From contig JAEZCY010000208.1 in the NCBI GenBank assembly GCA_023429845.1, positions 1-20,217 on the forward strand: DNA of 20,217 bases, written 5' to 3'. The notes beneath the pieces are model-generated. The model was not told where the DNA came from, did no database searches, and saw nothing but the letters and a program-made list of their open reading frames with translations. Every line of letters starts with the position of its first letter. The stretch's first letter is position 1. A program made the position numbers and the translations under genes. Source of the stretch: Acidobacteriota bacterium (GTDB taxonomy: Bacteria; Acidobacteriota; Vicinamibacteria; Vicinamibacterales; Vicinamibacteraceae). Below are positions 1 through 6,768 of this stretch, piece after piece.

Positions 1-34
1 CCGCAGGGGGAAGCGCGGCCGCCGCGCGCGCCAG

Positions 35-1270
35 CTACCTGACGCGCGGCTCCTCGTCTGCGGCAGGATCCACCGCGGCGACGTTCACCTCGACCGGCTC
101 GACGTGCATGGCTCGGGGCGGGGCGGCCGGCAGCCGGAGAGCGAGCAGCGCCGCGCCGATGGGGAGCGCCCCGAGGATCGTCAGCGTGGCCGGCAGGCCG
201 AGCACGTCGGCGATCGATCCGGTCACCGGTACGAGCATGCCGCCGGTGCCCCACGCCACGCCCATCATGAGCGACGACACCGTGGCCGCGCTGCCGGGCG
301 CGAGCGCCTGCCCGAAGCTGACGTTGACCGGCAGCGTGGACTGCAGGAACAGTCCGCCGACCGCGAGCAACAGCGCGAAAGTCCAGCCGGCGGTCTGCGG
401 CGCGGCCAGCAGGAACGGCGTGGCGAACACGAACGAGAGCAGGATGACCCGCCGCGGGCCGAACCGGTCTGCGAGCGCGCCGCCCCAGAAGCCGCCGATC
501 CCGGACATGAACAGGTACAGCGCCATCGCCGCCCCGGCCTCGGAGACCCCCATGCCCTGCCGCGTCAGGAGTACGGGCACGAACGTCGCAAACGACAGCG
601 ACACCACCGTGCGGACCACGACGAGCGCGTAGAGCAGGAACAGGTTGCGCGCGTGCGGGCGCAGGGCGCGCAGCCCGCCGCCATGGCGATGCGGCGGGGC
701 GAGCGGGAGGGCGGGTACGGCGCGCGCGAACAGCAGGCTGCACGCAAGTCCGGGCAGCAGGAACCACACCGTCGAGCCGAGGCCGTAGCGGTCCGCCGCG
801 CTGGCGACCAGCAGTGGCGACACCGCGAAGCCGATGGTGCCGCTGGTCACGAACACGCTCATCGCGGTGCCCGGTCGCGCACCGCCAACCGTGTGCGCGA
901 CCATCGCCCCCGGCGGGTGAAAGGCCGCGATGCCCAGCCCGCCCGCCACGAGAACGAGTGCCAGCGTCCACTGGTGCTGCACGAGGCCAATAAGGCTGAG
1001 CACGAGCGCGCTGGCGAGCGGCCCGCCGACGAGCAGCGCGCGCGCATGACCGCGGTCGGCCATCCTGCCGAACAGCAGCTGCGACAGCGACGCCGCGGCC
1101 TGGAAGATCATCATCAGCGTGCCGGCCGCCTGCAGGCTCATCCCGAGGCGCGGCATCAACAGCGGCAGCAACGGCGCGTACATGTTCGAGTACGCGTCCA
1201 CCATGAAGTGCGCCGACGAGACGACGCCCAGCGGGCGGCCGTCGCTGCGCCGAGTGGCCGCGTCAGCCAC
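35..1270 (-). CDS. MFS transporter, Fsr (fosmidomycin-resistance)-like
   Basis: This is a 411-residue polytopic inner-membrane protein of the major facilitator superfamily, probably a proton-driven exporter of small molecules. About twelve hydrophobic segments are visible. The FHPPG motif at about residues 117-121, after a glycine-rich helix, resembles the Fsr fosmidomycin-resistance branch. An RMADRG loop follows the second hydrophobic segment, and a matching ADRFGPRR loop lies in the second half, as expected of the two MFS halves. I chose the GTG at 1270 because it has a GGGGAC ribosome-binding site 4 bases upstream and overlaps the murJ stop by 8 bases, which suggests translational coupling. 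The frame stays open further upstream, but that part lies antisense-frame inside murJ and is not transporter-like. The acidic C-terminal tail (EPVEVN through DEEPRVR) is probably cytoplasmic. The family is secure; the substrate is unknown. Confidence 0.85.
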   Translation of the reverse strand: MADAATRRSDGRPLGVVSSAHFMVDAYSNMYAPLLPLLMPRLGMSLQAAGTLMMIFQAAASLSQLLFGRMADRGHARALLVGGPLASALVLSLIGLVQHQWTLALVLVAGGLGIAAFHPPGAMVAHTVGGARPGTAMSVFVTSGTIGFAVSPLLVASAADRYGLGSTVWFLLPGLACSLLFARAVPALPLAPPHRHGGGLRALRPHARNLFLLYALVVVRTVVSLSFATFVPVLLTRQGMGVSEAGAAMALYLFMSGIGGFWGGALADRFGPRRVILLSFVFATPFLLAAPQTAGWTFALLLAVGGLFLQSTLPVNVSFGQALAPGSAATVSSLMMGVAWGTGGMLVPVTGSIADVLGLPATLTILGALPIGAALLALRLPAAPPRAMHVEPVEVNVAAVDPAADEEPRVR

Positions 1271-2888
1271 GATCGTCCCCGATACCCGGCGCGGAGGCCG
1301 CGGGGCGCAGTCGCCGGAGGATGCGCCCGAACGCTTCGTCGAACTCCTGGATGCGCAGCAGGCGCGCCGCAGCGGCGAGGACGAGCAGCGCCACGGCGAT
1401 GCTCCCCCCGACGCGCACGATCTGCAGCACCAGGTGGCTCCCGGGCAGGACGTACCGGGCCAGTCCTTCGTGCAGACCCCACGCGGCGGCGGCCATGAGG
1501 CTGCTCGCAACGAGGATGCGCACCAAGGTGGAGACGAGCCGTGTGCCTTCGACGCTGCCGAGCCGGCAACGGAGCAGCACGATCAGCAGGAGCGCGTTGA
1601 GCAGCGAGGCGATGGCGGTGCCGAGCGCCAGGCCCGCGTACCCGAGCACCCGCACGAGGACGAGGTTCAGCACCGCGTTCGACAGCACGGCCGTCACGCT
1701 GATGATCACCGGCGTGCGGCTGTCGCGCAGCGCGTAGAAGGTGGGCGACAGCACCTTCACCGCCGAGTAGCCGACGAGACCGGGCGCGTACGCCATGAGG
1801 GCGTAGGCCACGGCTTCGGTGTCGGACGGCAGGAACCGTCCTCGCTCGAAGATCACGCGCACGATGGGAACACCGAGGGCGATGAGGCCGAAGGTCGCGG
1901 GGACGGTGAGCGAGAGCACGAGCCGCAGCGCGTGGGCCAGCGTCTTGCGCACGGCCGCCATGTCATTGCGCGCCGCGTGACTCGAGATGAGGGGCAGCGA
2001 CGCGCTGGCGAGCGAGACGCCGAAGAGGCCGATGGGCAGGTACATGATGCGAAAGGCGTAGTTGAGCCACGACACGGCGCCGGCTTCCTGGCCCGTGGCG
2101 AGCACGGTATTCACGTAGACGTTGAGCTGCGTCGCGGCCACGCCCACCGTCCCCGGCCCCATCAGCAGCAGGATCTCGCGCAGCGCGGGATCGCGCGGCG
2201 CGAAGTCGAAACGGTATCGGTACCCCTCGGCGCGCAGCGACGGCCACTGGAGCACGATCTGGCCCAGCCCGCCGATGAGCACCGCCACCGCAAGCGCCGT
2301 CACCGGCTCGATACCGAACGACGGCAGTACGGGCACGAGCAGCAGGATGCAGGCAATCGAGGCGACGTTGAACATCGCCGGGGCGAACGCGGGCACGAAG
2401 AACCGGCCCAGCGCATTGAGCATGCCCATGGCCGCCACCGAGACGGCGACGAGCGGCAGGAACGGGAACATCAGCCGGGTGAGCTGAACGGTAAGCTCGA
2501 ACTTGCCAGGCACGTCGGCGTACTCGGCCGCGAACGCCCGGGTCATCGGCTCGGCGAAGGCGATGCCGAGCAGCGCCACCGCGCTGGTCACCAGCAGCAG
2601 TGCCGTCATCGCCCGGCGGCCCAGCCGCCACGCCGCGTCCTTGCCACTCGTCGTCAGCGTGCGACTGAAGGTCGGGACGAACGCCGCCGTCATCGCGCCT
2701 TCCGCAAACAGGTCGCGCACCAGGTTGGGCAGGCGGAACGCGACGTTGAACGCATCCATCTGATGCCCCGCGCCGAACACGTGCGCCAGCACCTGCTCCC
2801 GTACGAGGCCGAGCACCCGGCTCGCCATTGTCGCGCTGCCGACGAGGCCGGCGGCACGCACAAGGGACGGTCCGCGGGACGCGCTCAT
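1263..2888 (-). CDS. murJ: Lipid II flippase MurJ
   Basis: MurJ moves the peptidoglycan precursor lipid II across the cytoplasmic membrane. The 541-residue length and the roughly 14 hydrophobic segments fit the MviN/MurJ group of the MOP superfamily. The N-terminal signature is clear: SRVLGLVRE at about residues 23-31, then DAFNVAF, FRLPNLVRD and FAEGA up to residue 65. These place charged residues R24, R30, D45, R52 and R58 where E. coli MurJ has its essential cavity residues (R18, R24, D39, R52 region). The ATG at 2888 is supported by the conserved N-terminus; the ribosome-binding site is poor. The C-terminal end overlaps the start of the MFS gene. The dcw cluster that makes the substrate starts about 10 kb away on the other strand. 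Confidence 0.95.
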   Translation of the reverse strand: MSASRGPSLVRAAGLVGSATMASRVLGLVREQVLAHVFGAGHQMDAFNVAFRLPNLVRDLFAEGAMTAAFVPTFSRTLTTSGKDAAWRLGRRAMTALLLVTSAVALLGIAFAEPMTRAFAAEYADVPGKFELTVQLTRLMFPFLPLVAVSVAAMGMLNALGRFFVPAFAPAMFNVASIACILLLVPVLPSFGIEPVTALAVAVLIGGLGQIVLQWPSLRAEGYRYRFDFAPRDPALREILLLMGPGTVGVAATQLNVYVNTVLATGQEAGAVSWLNYAFRIMYLPIGLFGVSLASASLPLISSHAARNDMAAVRKTLAHALRLVLSLTVPATFGLIALGVPIVRVIFERGRFLPSDTEAVAYALMAYAPGLVGYSAVKVLSPTFYALRDSRTPVIISVTAVLSNAVLNLVLVRVLGYAGLALGTAIASLLNALLLIVLLRCRLGSVEGTRLVSTLVRILVASSLMAAAAWGLHEGLARYVLPGSHLVLQIVRVGGSIAVALLVLAAAARLLRIQEFDEAFGRILRRLRPAASAPGIGDDRG

Positions 2889-2936
2889 CCCGACATCATC
2901 GCACGCAGGGCAGGCGGCACCCGGAGGGCTTCGCTG

Positions 2937-2966
2937 TTGACGCGCGCCGCAATCGCGGCCTACAAG
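2937..2966 (+). promoter_or_regulatory. Sigma-70-like promoter of the TPR gene
   Basis: TTGACG at 2937-2942 and TACAAG at 2961-2966 are separated by 18 bases. A start site 7 bases after the -10 element would fall on the GTG start codon at 2973, so the mRNA would be leaderless. This agrees with the absence of a ribosome-binding site. Prediction by eye only. Confidence 0.45.
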
Positions 2967-2972
2967 TGCAGC

Positions 2973-4490
2973 GTGCGCACCATTCGCGTCGTCACGCTTC
3001 TCGGGCTGCTCGCGGCCTGCCCATGTCTGCCGGCGCTGGCACAGGCGCCGGCCGCCACCGCCGCCGCGTCGTCGCTCCGAGCGCAGGCGGAAGCCGCCAT
3101 GCAGGCATCACAGTTCGGGGAGGCGGAGGCCCTGTACGCGAAGATCGTGGCTGCCGCGCCGACCGACGCGGTGGCACACATGCAGCTGGGCATCTCGCGC
3201 GCGATGGGCGGCCGCATCGACTCCGCAGTCGCGCCACTGCGTGAAGCGCTGCGGCTCAGGCCGGATCTGCTGCCCGCCCGACTGTTTCTCGGCATCTCGT
3301 ATCTCGAACTCGGTCGGCCCGGCGACGCGGTGGCGCCGCTCCGACAGGTGCTCGACGCCGACAAGACGAACATGAACGCACGGCAGGCACTGGTCGAGGC
3401 CCTGCTGGCGCTCGACCGCCATGCCGAGGCGAGCACGGAACTCGCGGCGCTGTCGGCCGCGCAGCCGCAATCGGCGCAGGTCTGGGCCGCGCTCGGGCGC
3501 AGCTACGAAGGCATCGCCCGCGAGGCATTCGAGAAGCTGCAGGGCACCGCGGTGGATTCACCGTACGTGTGGCTGCTCGTGGCCGACGTCCTCACGGTGC
3601 AGGAGAAGTACCCGCAGGCGTTCTCGCTGATCAGGGACGCACAGGCAGCCCTGCCCGACCTGCCCGGTGTCCATCGCCTGCTGGCGCGCGTCTACGCGGC
3701 GAGCGGGCACGCGGACTGGGCCGCCGTGGAGGAGCAGCGTGCGACAGCCGAGAAGCCGCCGTGTGCCACGCTGCCCGTCGCCTGTGCGTATCTGTCGGGA
3801 AGGCTCGAGGACGCGCTCGCGCGGACCGCGTCGGCCTCGCAGCCGGCAGCCCTCTACTGGCGCGCCCGCGCGGCGAACGACCTCGCGGCGCGAGCCTTCG
3901 AAACGCTGGAGAAGCTTCCGCCCTCGGTCGAACGCTACGTGATCCGGGCCGGCATCGCCCGCGATCAGGAGCAGCCGCTCGAAGCCGTGGCCCAGTTGCG
4001 CGAGGCCCTGAAACTGGCGCCCGACGATCCCGGCCTCGAGCGCGAACTCGCCGGCGCGCTGCATGCCGCGCGCGACTTCGAGGCGGCCCTGCCGCTGCTC
4101 GAGAAGCTGCACCGCATGGCGCCCGATGCGCCCGACGTACTCCTCGCGCTCGGCGACACGTTGCTGCAGTCGCAGCAGGTCCCCCGTGCCGTGGCATTGC
4201 TCGAGAAGGCGGTGGCAGCGACCCCGGGTCTGCTCCCGGCGCATGCCGCGCTGGGGCGCGCCCTGCTGCAGTCGGGCGACACCGCCCGTGCCATTCCGCA
4301 CCTCGAGAAAGCGTTACCCACGGACACGGACGGCAGCCTGTATTACCAGCTCGCCCAGGCCATGCAGCGAACGGGCAATGGCGAGCGTGCCAGGACGCTG
4401 CTGGCCGAGTACCAGAAGAGAGCCGAGGCGGCAGCGCCTGCGCCCACCACGCCGGCCGAGACCTCGGTGATCACGGCTCCGGTTCCGTGA
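2973..4490 (+). CDS. Secreted tetratricopeptide-repeat protein
   Basis: This is a 505-residue exported protein made largely of TPR helices. The N-terminus has a basic start (MRTIR), a hydrophobic stretch and a cleavage region ALAQA at about residues 21-25. An LAAC sequence ending at C16 could instead be a lipobox, so a lipoprotein is possible. About four TPR units lie at residues 37-162 and about four more at 333-482, with degenerate repeats between; typical elements are A-x-x-x-L-G-x-x and EALRLRPD or EALKLAPD. The C-terminus is Ala/Pro-rich. TPR proteins are scaffolds, so the partner is not readable from sequence. The adjacent convergent CRTAC1/UnbV gene is suggestive, because these families are often found together in Acidobacteriota and Planctomycetota. 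I chose the GTG at 2973 for the signal peptide and promoter. The frame is open far upstream, but that part is antisense to murJ. Confidence 0.85.
   Translation: MRTIRVVTLLGLLAACPCLPALAQAPAATAAASSLRAQAEAAMQASQFGEAEALYAKIVAAAPTDAVAHMQLGISRAMGGRIDSAVAPLREALRLRPDLLPARLFLGISYLELGRPGDAVAPLRQVLDADKTNMNARQALVEALLALDRHAEASTELAALSAAQPQSAQVWAALGRSYEGIAREAFEKLQGTAVDSPYVWLLVADVLTVQEKYPQAFSLIRDAQAALPDLPGVHRLLARVYAASGHADWAAVEEQRATAEKPPCATLPVACAYLSGRLEDALARTASASQPAALYWRARAANDLAARAFETLEKLPPSVERYVIRAGIARDQEQPLEAVAQLREALKLAPDDPGLERELAGALHAARDFEAALPLLEKLHRMAPDAPDVLLALGDTLLQSQQVPRAVALLEKAVAATPGLLPAHAALGRALLQSGDTARAIPHLEKALPTDTDGSLYYQLAQAMQRTGNGERARTLLAEYQKRAEAAAPAPTTPAETSVITAPVP
4471..4490. repeat. Inverted repeat formed by two opposing stop codons
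   Basis: TCACGG (4471-4476) and CCGTGA (4485-4490) are perfect inverted repeats around an 8-base loop. They coincide exactly with the overlap of the convergent TPR and CRTAC1 genes, and each arm carries the stop codon of one gene. There is no T-tract on either side, so it may be a weak bidirectional terminator, an mRNA 3'-end stabiliser, or chance. Confidence 0.4.
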
Positions 4491-6114
4491 CGTCCACGAT
4501 GCGATCGATGCCGGAAGCCTCGACCGCCTGAGTCCGGCCCGACGGCCACTGCACCTCGATGCGCGGCGGTGCCGTGGCGTCGCCCAGACCCACATGGACG
4601 CCCTGCAGTACGGATGATGCGTAACCTTGTGCTGACGACATCGTGTAGCGTCGGCCGTTGACGGTCACGATAGCCCCGAGCCCGTCGCGGTTGGAGGTGC
4701 GCCCGCGCAGACGGACGCGGATCCAGTGGCCGGCCGGTCCGCCGTTCTTCCACACCTCCACCGGCCCGCCGAGGCTCGTCGTCACCAGGTCGAGCCGCCC
4801 GTCGTTGTCCAGATCCGCCGCGACCAGCCCCCGATGCGCGGCGATGGCACGCGCAAAGCTCCCTCCCGCCTGCATCGTGACGTCGTCGAAGCTGCCGTCG
4901 CGGTTGAGCAGCAGGGAGTTCGGTTCCTCGTAGGAGGACGCCTCGAACTCGGCGATGCGGTCGTTGACGTGCGAGTTCGCCGTGGCCACGTCGAGCAGGC
5001 CGTCGTTGTTCACGTCCGCCAAGGCGACGCCCCAGCCGCTGCGCTGGCTGCTCGGCGACGACAGCTTCGAGCGGTGTGTGGCGTCGTGGAACATCAGTTG
5101 CCCGTCGTTCACGAACAGTGGGAAGGTCTCGCCCTTGAGGGCGGTCACGAGGATGTCGGGTCGCCCGTCGCCGGTGACGTCCTGCGCGACCACGCCCATG
5201 CTCGACACGGGGCGGCCGAAGCCGGGCAGGGCCACGCCGGCCAGCAGAGCCGTCTCCTCGAACCGGCGGCCGTCAACGTTCCTGAAGAGGAAGTTCGGCA
5301 CGCCGTCGTTGGTCACGAACACATCGTCGCGGCCGTCTCCGTCGAAGTCGGCCACCGCAGCGCTCATCCCCTTGCCGACGTGCGCGGCGATGCCGCTCGA
5401 CGCCGAGATGTCCTCGAACGTGCCGTCGCCACGGTTGCGATAGAGCTGGTTGGGTAGCCCGGCGTAGAACTTCGGGTGGCAGTAAACGCGGAGGTCGCGC
5501 ATCCGATCGCCACAGAACCTGTCAGCTCCCTCTTTCCAGTCGAGGTAGTTCACGACGAACAGATCCAGCAGGCCGTCGCGGTCCACATCCGTCCAGGCGG
5601 CGGCAACGGACCACGCCGATCCCTTCAACCCCGCCTTGTCGGTGACGTCCTCGAAGCGGCCGTTGCCGAGGTTGCGATACAGCGTCAGCTGTCCGACGCC
5701 AGGCACGAAGAGGTCCACGTGCCCGTCGTTGTCGAAGTCGGCGGCGGCCGCACCCATGGCGTAGCCGCGGCCCTCCAGGCCCGCGGCGGCCGTGACGTCC
5801 TCGAACCGGAAGTCGCCGAGGTTGCGGTACAGCCGGTTGTGGAACGCGGCGCCTGCCTTCTCCGGTGTCGCGGCCTGATTGCCGTTGGCGAAGAACAGGT
5901 CCACGCGGCCGTCGTTGTCGTAATCGAAGGCCGACAACCCACCGGGCATCGTCTCGATCAGGCGCTTGTCGGCGGTGGGGGCGTTGGCGAGCACGAAGGT
6001 GATGCCGCTGGTGGACCGCACGTCCTCGAACTGCGGACTCGGGCTCTGAGTTGCCACGGTGGCCACCATGACGGTGGCGAGCGCCAGCAGGGCTGCGATG
6101 GATCGGACTGACAA
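4471..6114 (-). CDS. CRTAC1/ASPIC-UnbV FG-GAP repeat protein
   Basis: This 547-residue exported protein has a predicted beta-propeller and a C-terminal ASPIC/UnbV domain. After a signal peptide (hydrophobic to about residue 20) there are seven FG-GAP/VCBS repeats, each with a calcium-loop-like D-x-D-x-D-G-x-x-D core, for example FDYDNDGRVDLFF, ADFDNDGHVDLFV and ADLDNDGRLDLVT. The family-typical pair FCGDR...VYCHPKFY with LYRNRGDGTFED lies mid-protein. The last ~80 residues (HWIRVRLRG to the end) match the ASPIC/UnbV domain, including VQWPSGR. Such proteins are thought to bind calcium, ligands or surface partners; no enzyme activity is assignable. The only usable start is a TTG at 6114; an in-frame stop lies 31 bases upstream and no other plausible start codon intervenes. 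That TTG sits inside the T-tract of a strong terminator hairpin, which is odd. The 3' end overlaps the TPR gene by 20 bases. Confidence 0.88.
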   Translation of the reverse strand: MSVRSIAALLALATVMVATVATQSPSPQFEDVRSTSGITFVLANAPTADKRLIETMPGGLSAFDYDNDGRVDLFFANGNQAATPEKAGAAFHNRLYRNLGDFRFEDVTAAAGLEGRGYAMGAAAADFDNDGHVDLFVPGVGQLTLYRNLGNGRFEDVTDKAGLKGSAWSVAAAWTDVDRDGLLDLFVVNYLDWKEGADRFCGDRMRDLRVYCHPKFYAGLPNQLYRNRGDGTFEDISASSGIAAHVGKGMSAAVADFDGDGRDDVFVTNDGVPNFLFRNVDGRRFEETALLAGVALPGFGRPVSSMGVVAQDVTGDGRPDILVTALKGETFPLFVNDGQLMFHDATHRSKLSSPSSQRSGWGVALADVNNDGLLDVATANSHVNDRIAEFEASSYEEPNSLLLNRDGSFDDVTMQAGGSFARAIAAHRGLVAADLDNDGRLDLVTTSLGGPVEVWKNGGPAGHWIRVRLRGRTSNRDGLGAIVTVNGRRYTMSSAQGYASSVLQGVHVGLGDATAPPRIEVQWPSGRTQAVEASGIDRIVDVTEPEP

Positions 6115-6146
6115 AAAAGACGGCCTCGCTGAGGGACGAGACCGTC
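6113..6146 (-). terminator. Rho-independent terminator upstream of the CRTAC1 gene
   Basis: On the minus strand the stem GACGGTCTCG / CGAGGCCGTC (10 bp, one G-U pair, 8-base loop) is followed at once by TTTTTT. The plus strand has no T-tract after the hairpin, so the direction is clear. It would end transcripts coming from the yqeY side or from the ECF-like promoter. It also contains the GAGG that would serve as ribosome-binding site for the TTG at 6114. Confidence 0.78.
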
Positions 6147-6185
6147 AAGAGGAGGATGGATGAAGGCTTGCGTCAGGAAGCCCTC
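6113..6185 (-). ncRNA. Putative two-hairpin small RNA or attenuating leader
   Basis: Transcription from the predicted ECF promoter would begin near 6185. Hairpin 1 pairs 6178-6185 with 6162-6169 (8 bp, one G-U, 8-base loop). Hairpin 2 pairs 6137-6146 with 6119-6128 (10 bp, one G-U, 8-base loop) and runs into six U residues. The linker at 6147-6161 is C/U-rich and unpaired and contains CCUCCUC, which is complementary to Shine-Dalgarno sequences. The ~73-nt length, own promoter and own terminator fit a trans-acting small RNA. The alternative is a 5' leader that attenuates the CRTAC1 gene directly downstream. All of this is read from sequence; expression is unproven. Confidence 0.45.
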
Positions 6186-6189
6186 GGAT

Positions 6190-6220
6190 CCTATTGACGT
6201 ACCTCGCCGGGAAAAGTTTA
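6190..6220 (-). promoter_or_regulatory. Putative ECF (sigma-E-type) promoter
   Basis: On the minus strand TAAACTTTT is followed by CGTCAATAG, with 16 bases between AAC and CGTC. This matches the general ECF pattern (g)AAC-N16/17-CGTC seen for RpoE-like sigma factors. The predicted start near 6185 coincides with the first base of hairpin 1 of the downstream RNA. No sigma factor gene lies in the window. Confidence 0.5.
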
Positions 6221-6252
6221 CCGCCGTGTCTCCACGGTTGGGATGACGCCGG

Positions 6253-6717
6253 TCAGGCGCCAGCGAGCCGGGCGCGTACGCGGTCGTTCACGGCCTTGCC
6301 GTCCACGACCTGTCCGGCCAGTTTCGGCATCAGCACCTTCATCACCTTGCCCATGTCGCGGGGGCCGGCCGCGCCACTTTCGGCCACGGCGGCATCGATG
6401 AGGGCAAACAGCGCCGTCTCGTCCAGGGCTGCCGGCAGGTAGCGCTCGAGGATCACGGCCTCGCGCTTCTCCTTTTCGGAGAGCTCGGCGCGCCCTGCGG
6501 CTGCGAACTGACCCGCGCTGTCCTTGCGCTGTTTCACGAGCGACGTCACGACCTGCAGGCTCTCGCGGTCGTCGAGGTCGCGCGTGAGCTCGACGCGCTT
6601 GTTGGTCAGTGCGGTCTTGAGCATGCGCAGCGTGTCGAGCGTCTCCTGCTCACGGGCGCGGAGCGCGGTGGCGAGGTCGGCATCGACGCGCGCGGCGAGC
6701 GTGTGTTCGTTGGTCAC
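6253..6717 (-). CDS. yqeY: GatB/YqeY domain-containing protein
   Basis: This 154-residue soluble protein is of the usual YqeY size. It matches the family across its length: RMLKTALTNKRVE near residue 31, a charged helical middle with KQRKDSAGQF, the EKREAVILERYLP segment, and a C-terminal MGKVMKVLMPKLAGQVVDGK segment resembling the GatB tail domain that contacts tRNA. By homology to GatB tails it may bind tRNA, but the role of stand-alone YqeY is not well established. The start is a GTG at 6717; the ribosome-binding site is weak. It lies 51 bases after the STN-protein gene on the same strand, so the two may be co-transcribed. The ECF-like promoter and terminator region follows its stop codon. 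Confidence 0.9.
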   Translation of the reverse strand: MTNEHTLAARVDADLATALRAREQETLDTLRMLKTALTNKRVELTRDLDDRESLQVVTSLVKQRKDSAGQFAAAGRAELSEKEKREAVILERYLPAALDETALFALIDAAVAESGAAGPRDMGKVMKVLMPKLAGQVVDGKAVNDRVRARLAGA

Positions 6718-6731
6718 GACGGTTCCGGGTT

Positions 6732-6751
6732 GGCGGCGGCTGTGCGCCGCC
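6732..6751. repeat. GC hairpin between the STN-protein gene and yqeY
   Basis: GGCGGCG (6732-6738) and CGCCGCC (6745-6751) form a 7-bp stem with a 6-base loop in the 51-base gap. There is no T-tract, so it is not a classic terminator. It could weaken read-through or protect a processed 3' end, or be a by-product of the high GC content. Confidence 0.3.
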
Positions 6752-6768
6752 CCTCACGCCGGACGCCC

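Noticed and set aside
1..34. GC-rich left edge after the MFS stop codon
   Set aside because: Alternating GC sequence could fold, but with 34 bases and no T-tract nothing specific can be claimed.
104..1498. Plus-strand open frame opposite the MFS gene
   Set aside because: Arg/Glu/His-rich low-complexity product typical of antisense reading in GC-rich DNA; the minus strand encodes a clear transporter.
1119..2972. A very long plus-strand open frame continuing upstream of the TPR protein
   Set aside because: It runs antisense to murJ, has a low-complexity Arg/Glu/His/Gln composition with no signal or domain, and the real protein has a clear signal peptide at 2973.
6194..6222. Plus-strand TTGACG-17-TTTACC promoter-like sequence
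   Set aside because: The -10 match is poor, no plus-strand gene follows, and the same bases fit a minus-strand ECF promoter better.
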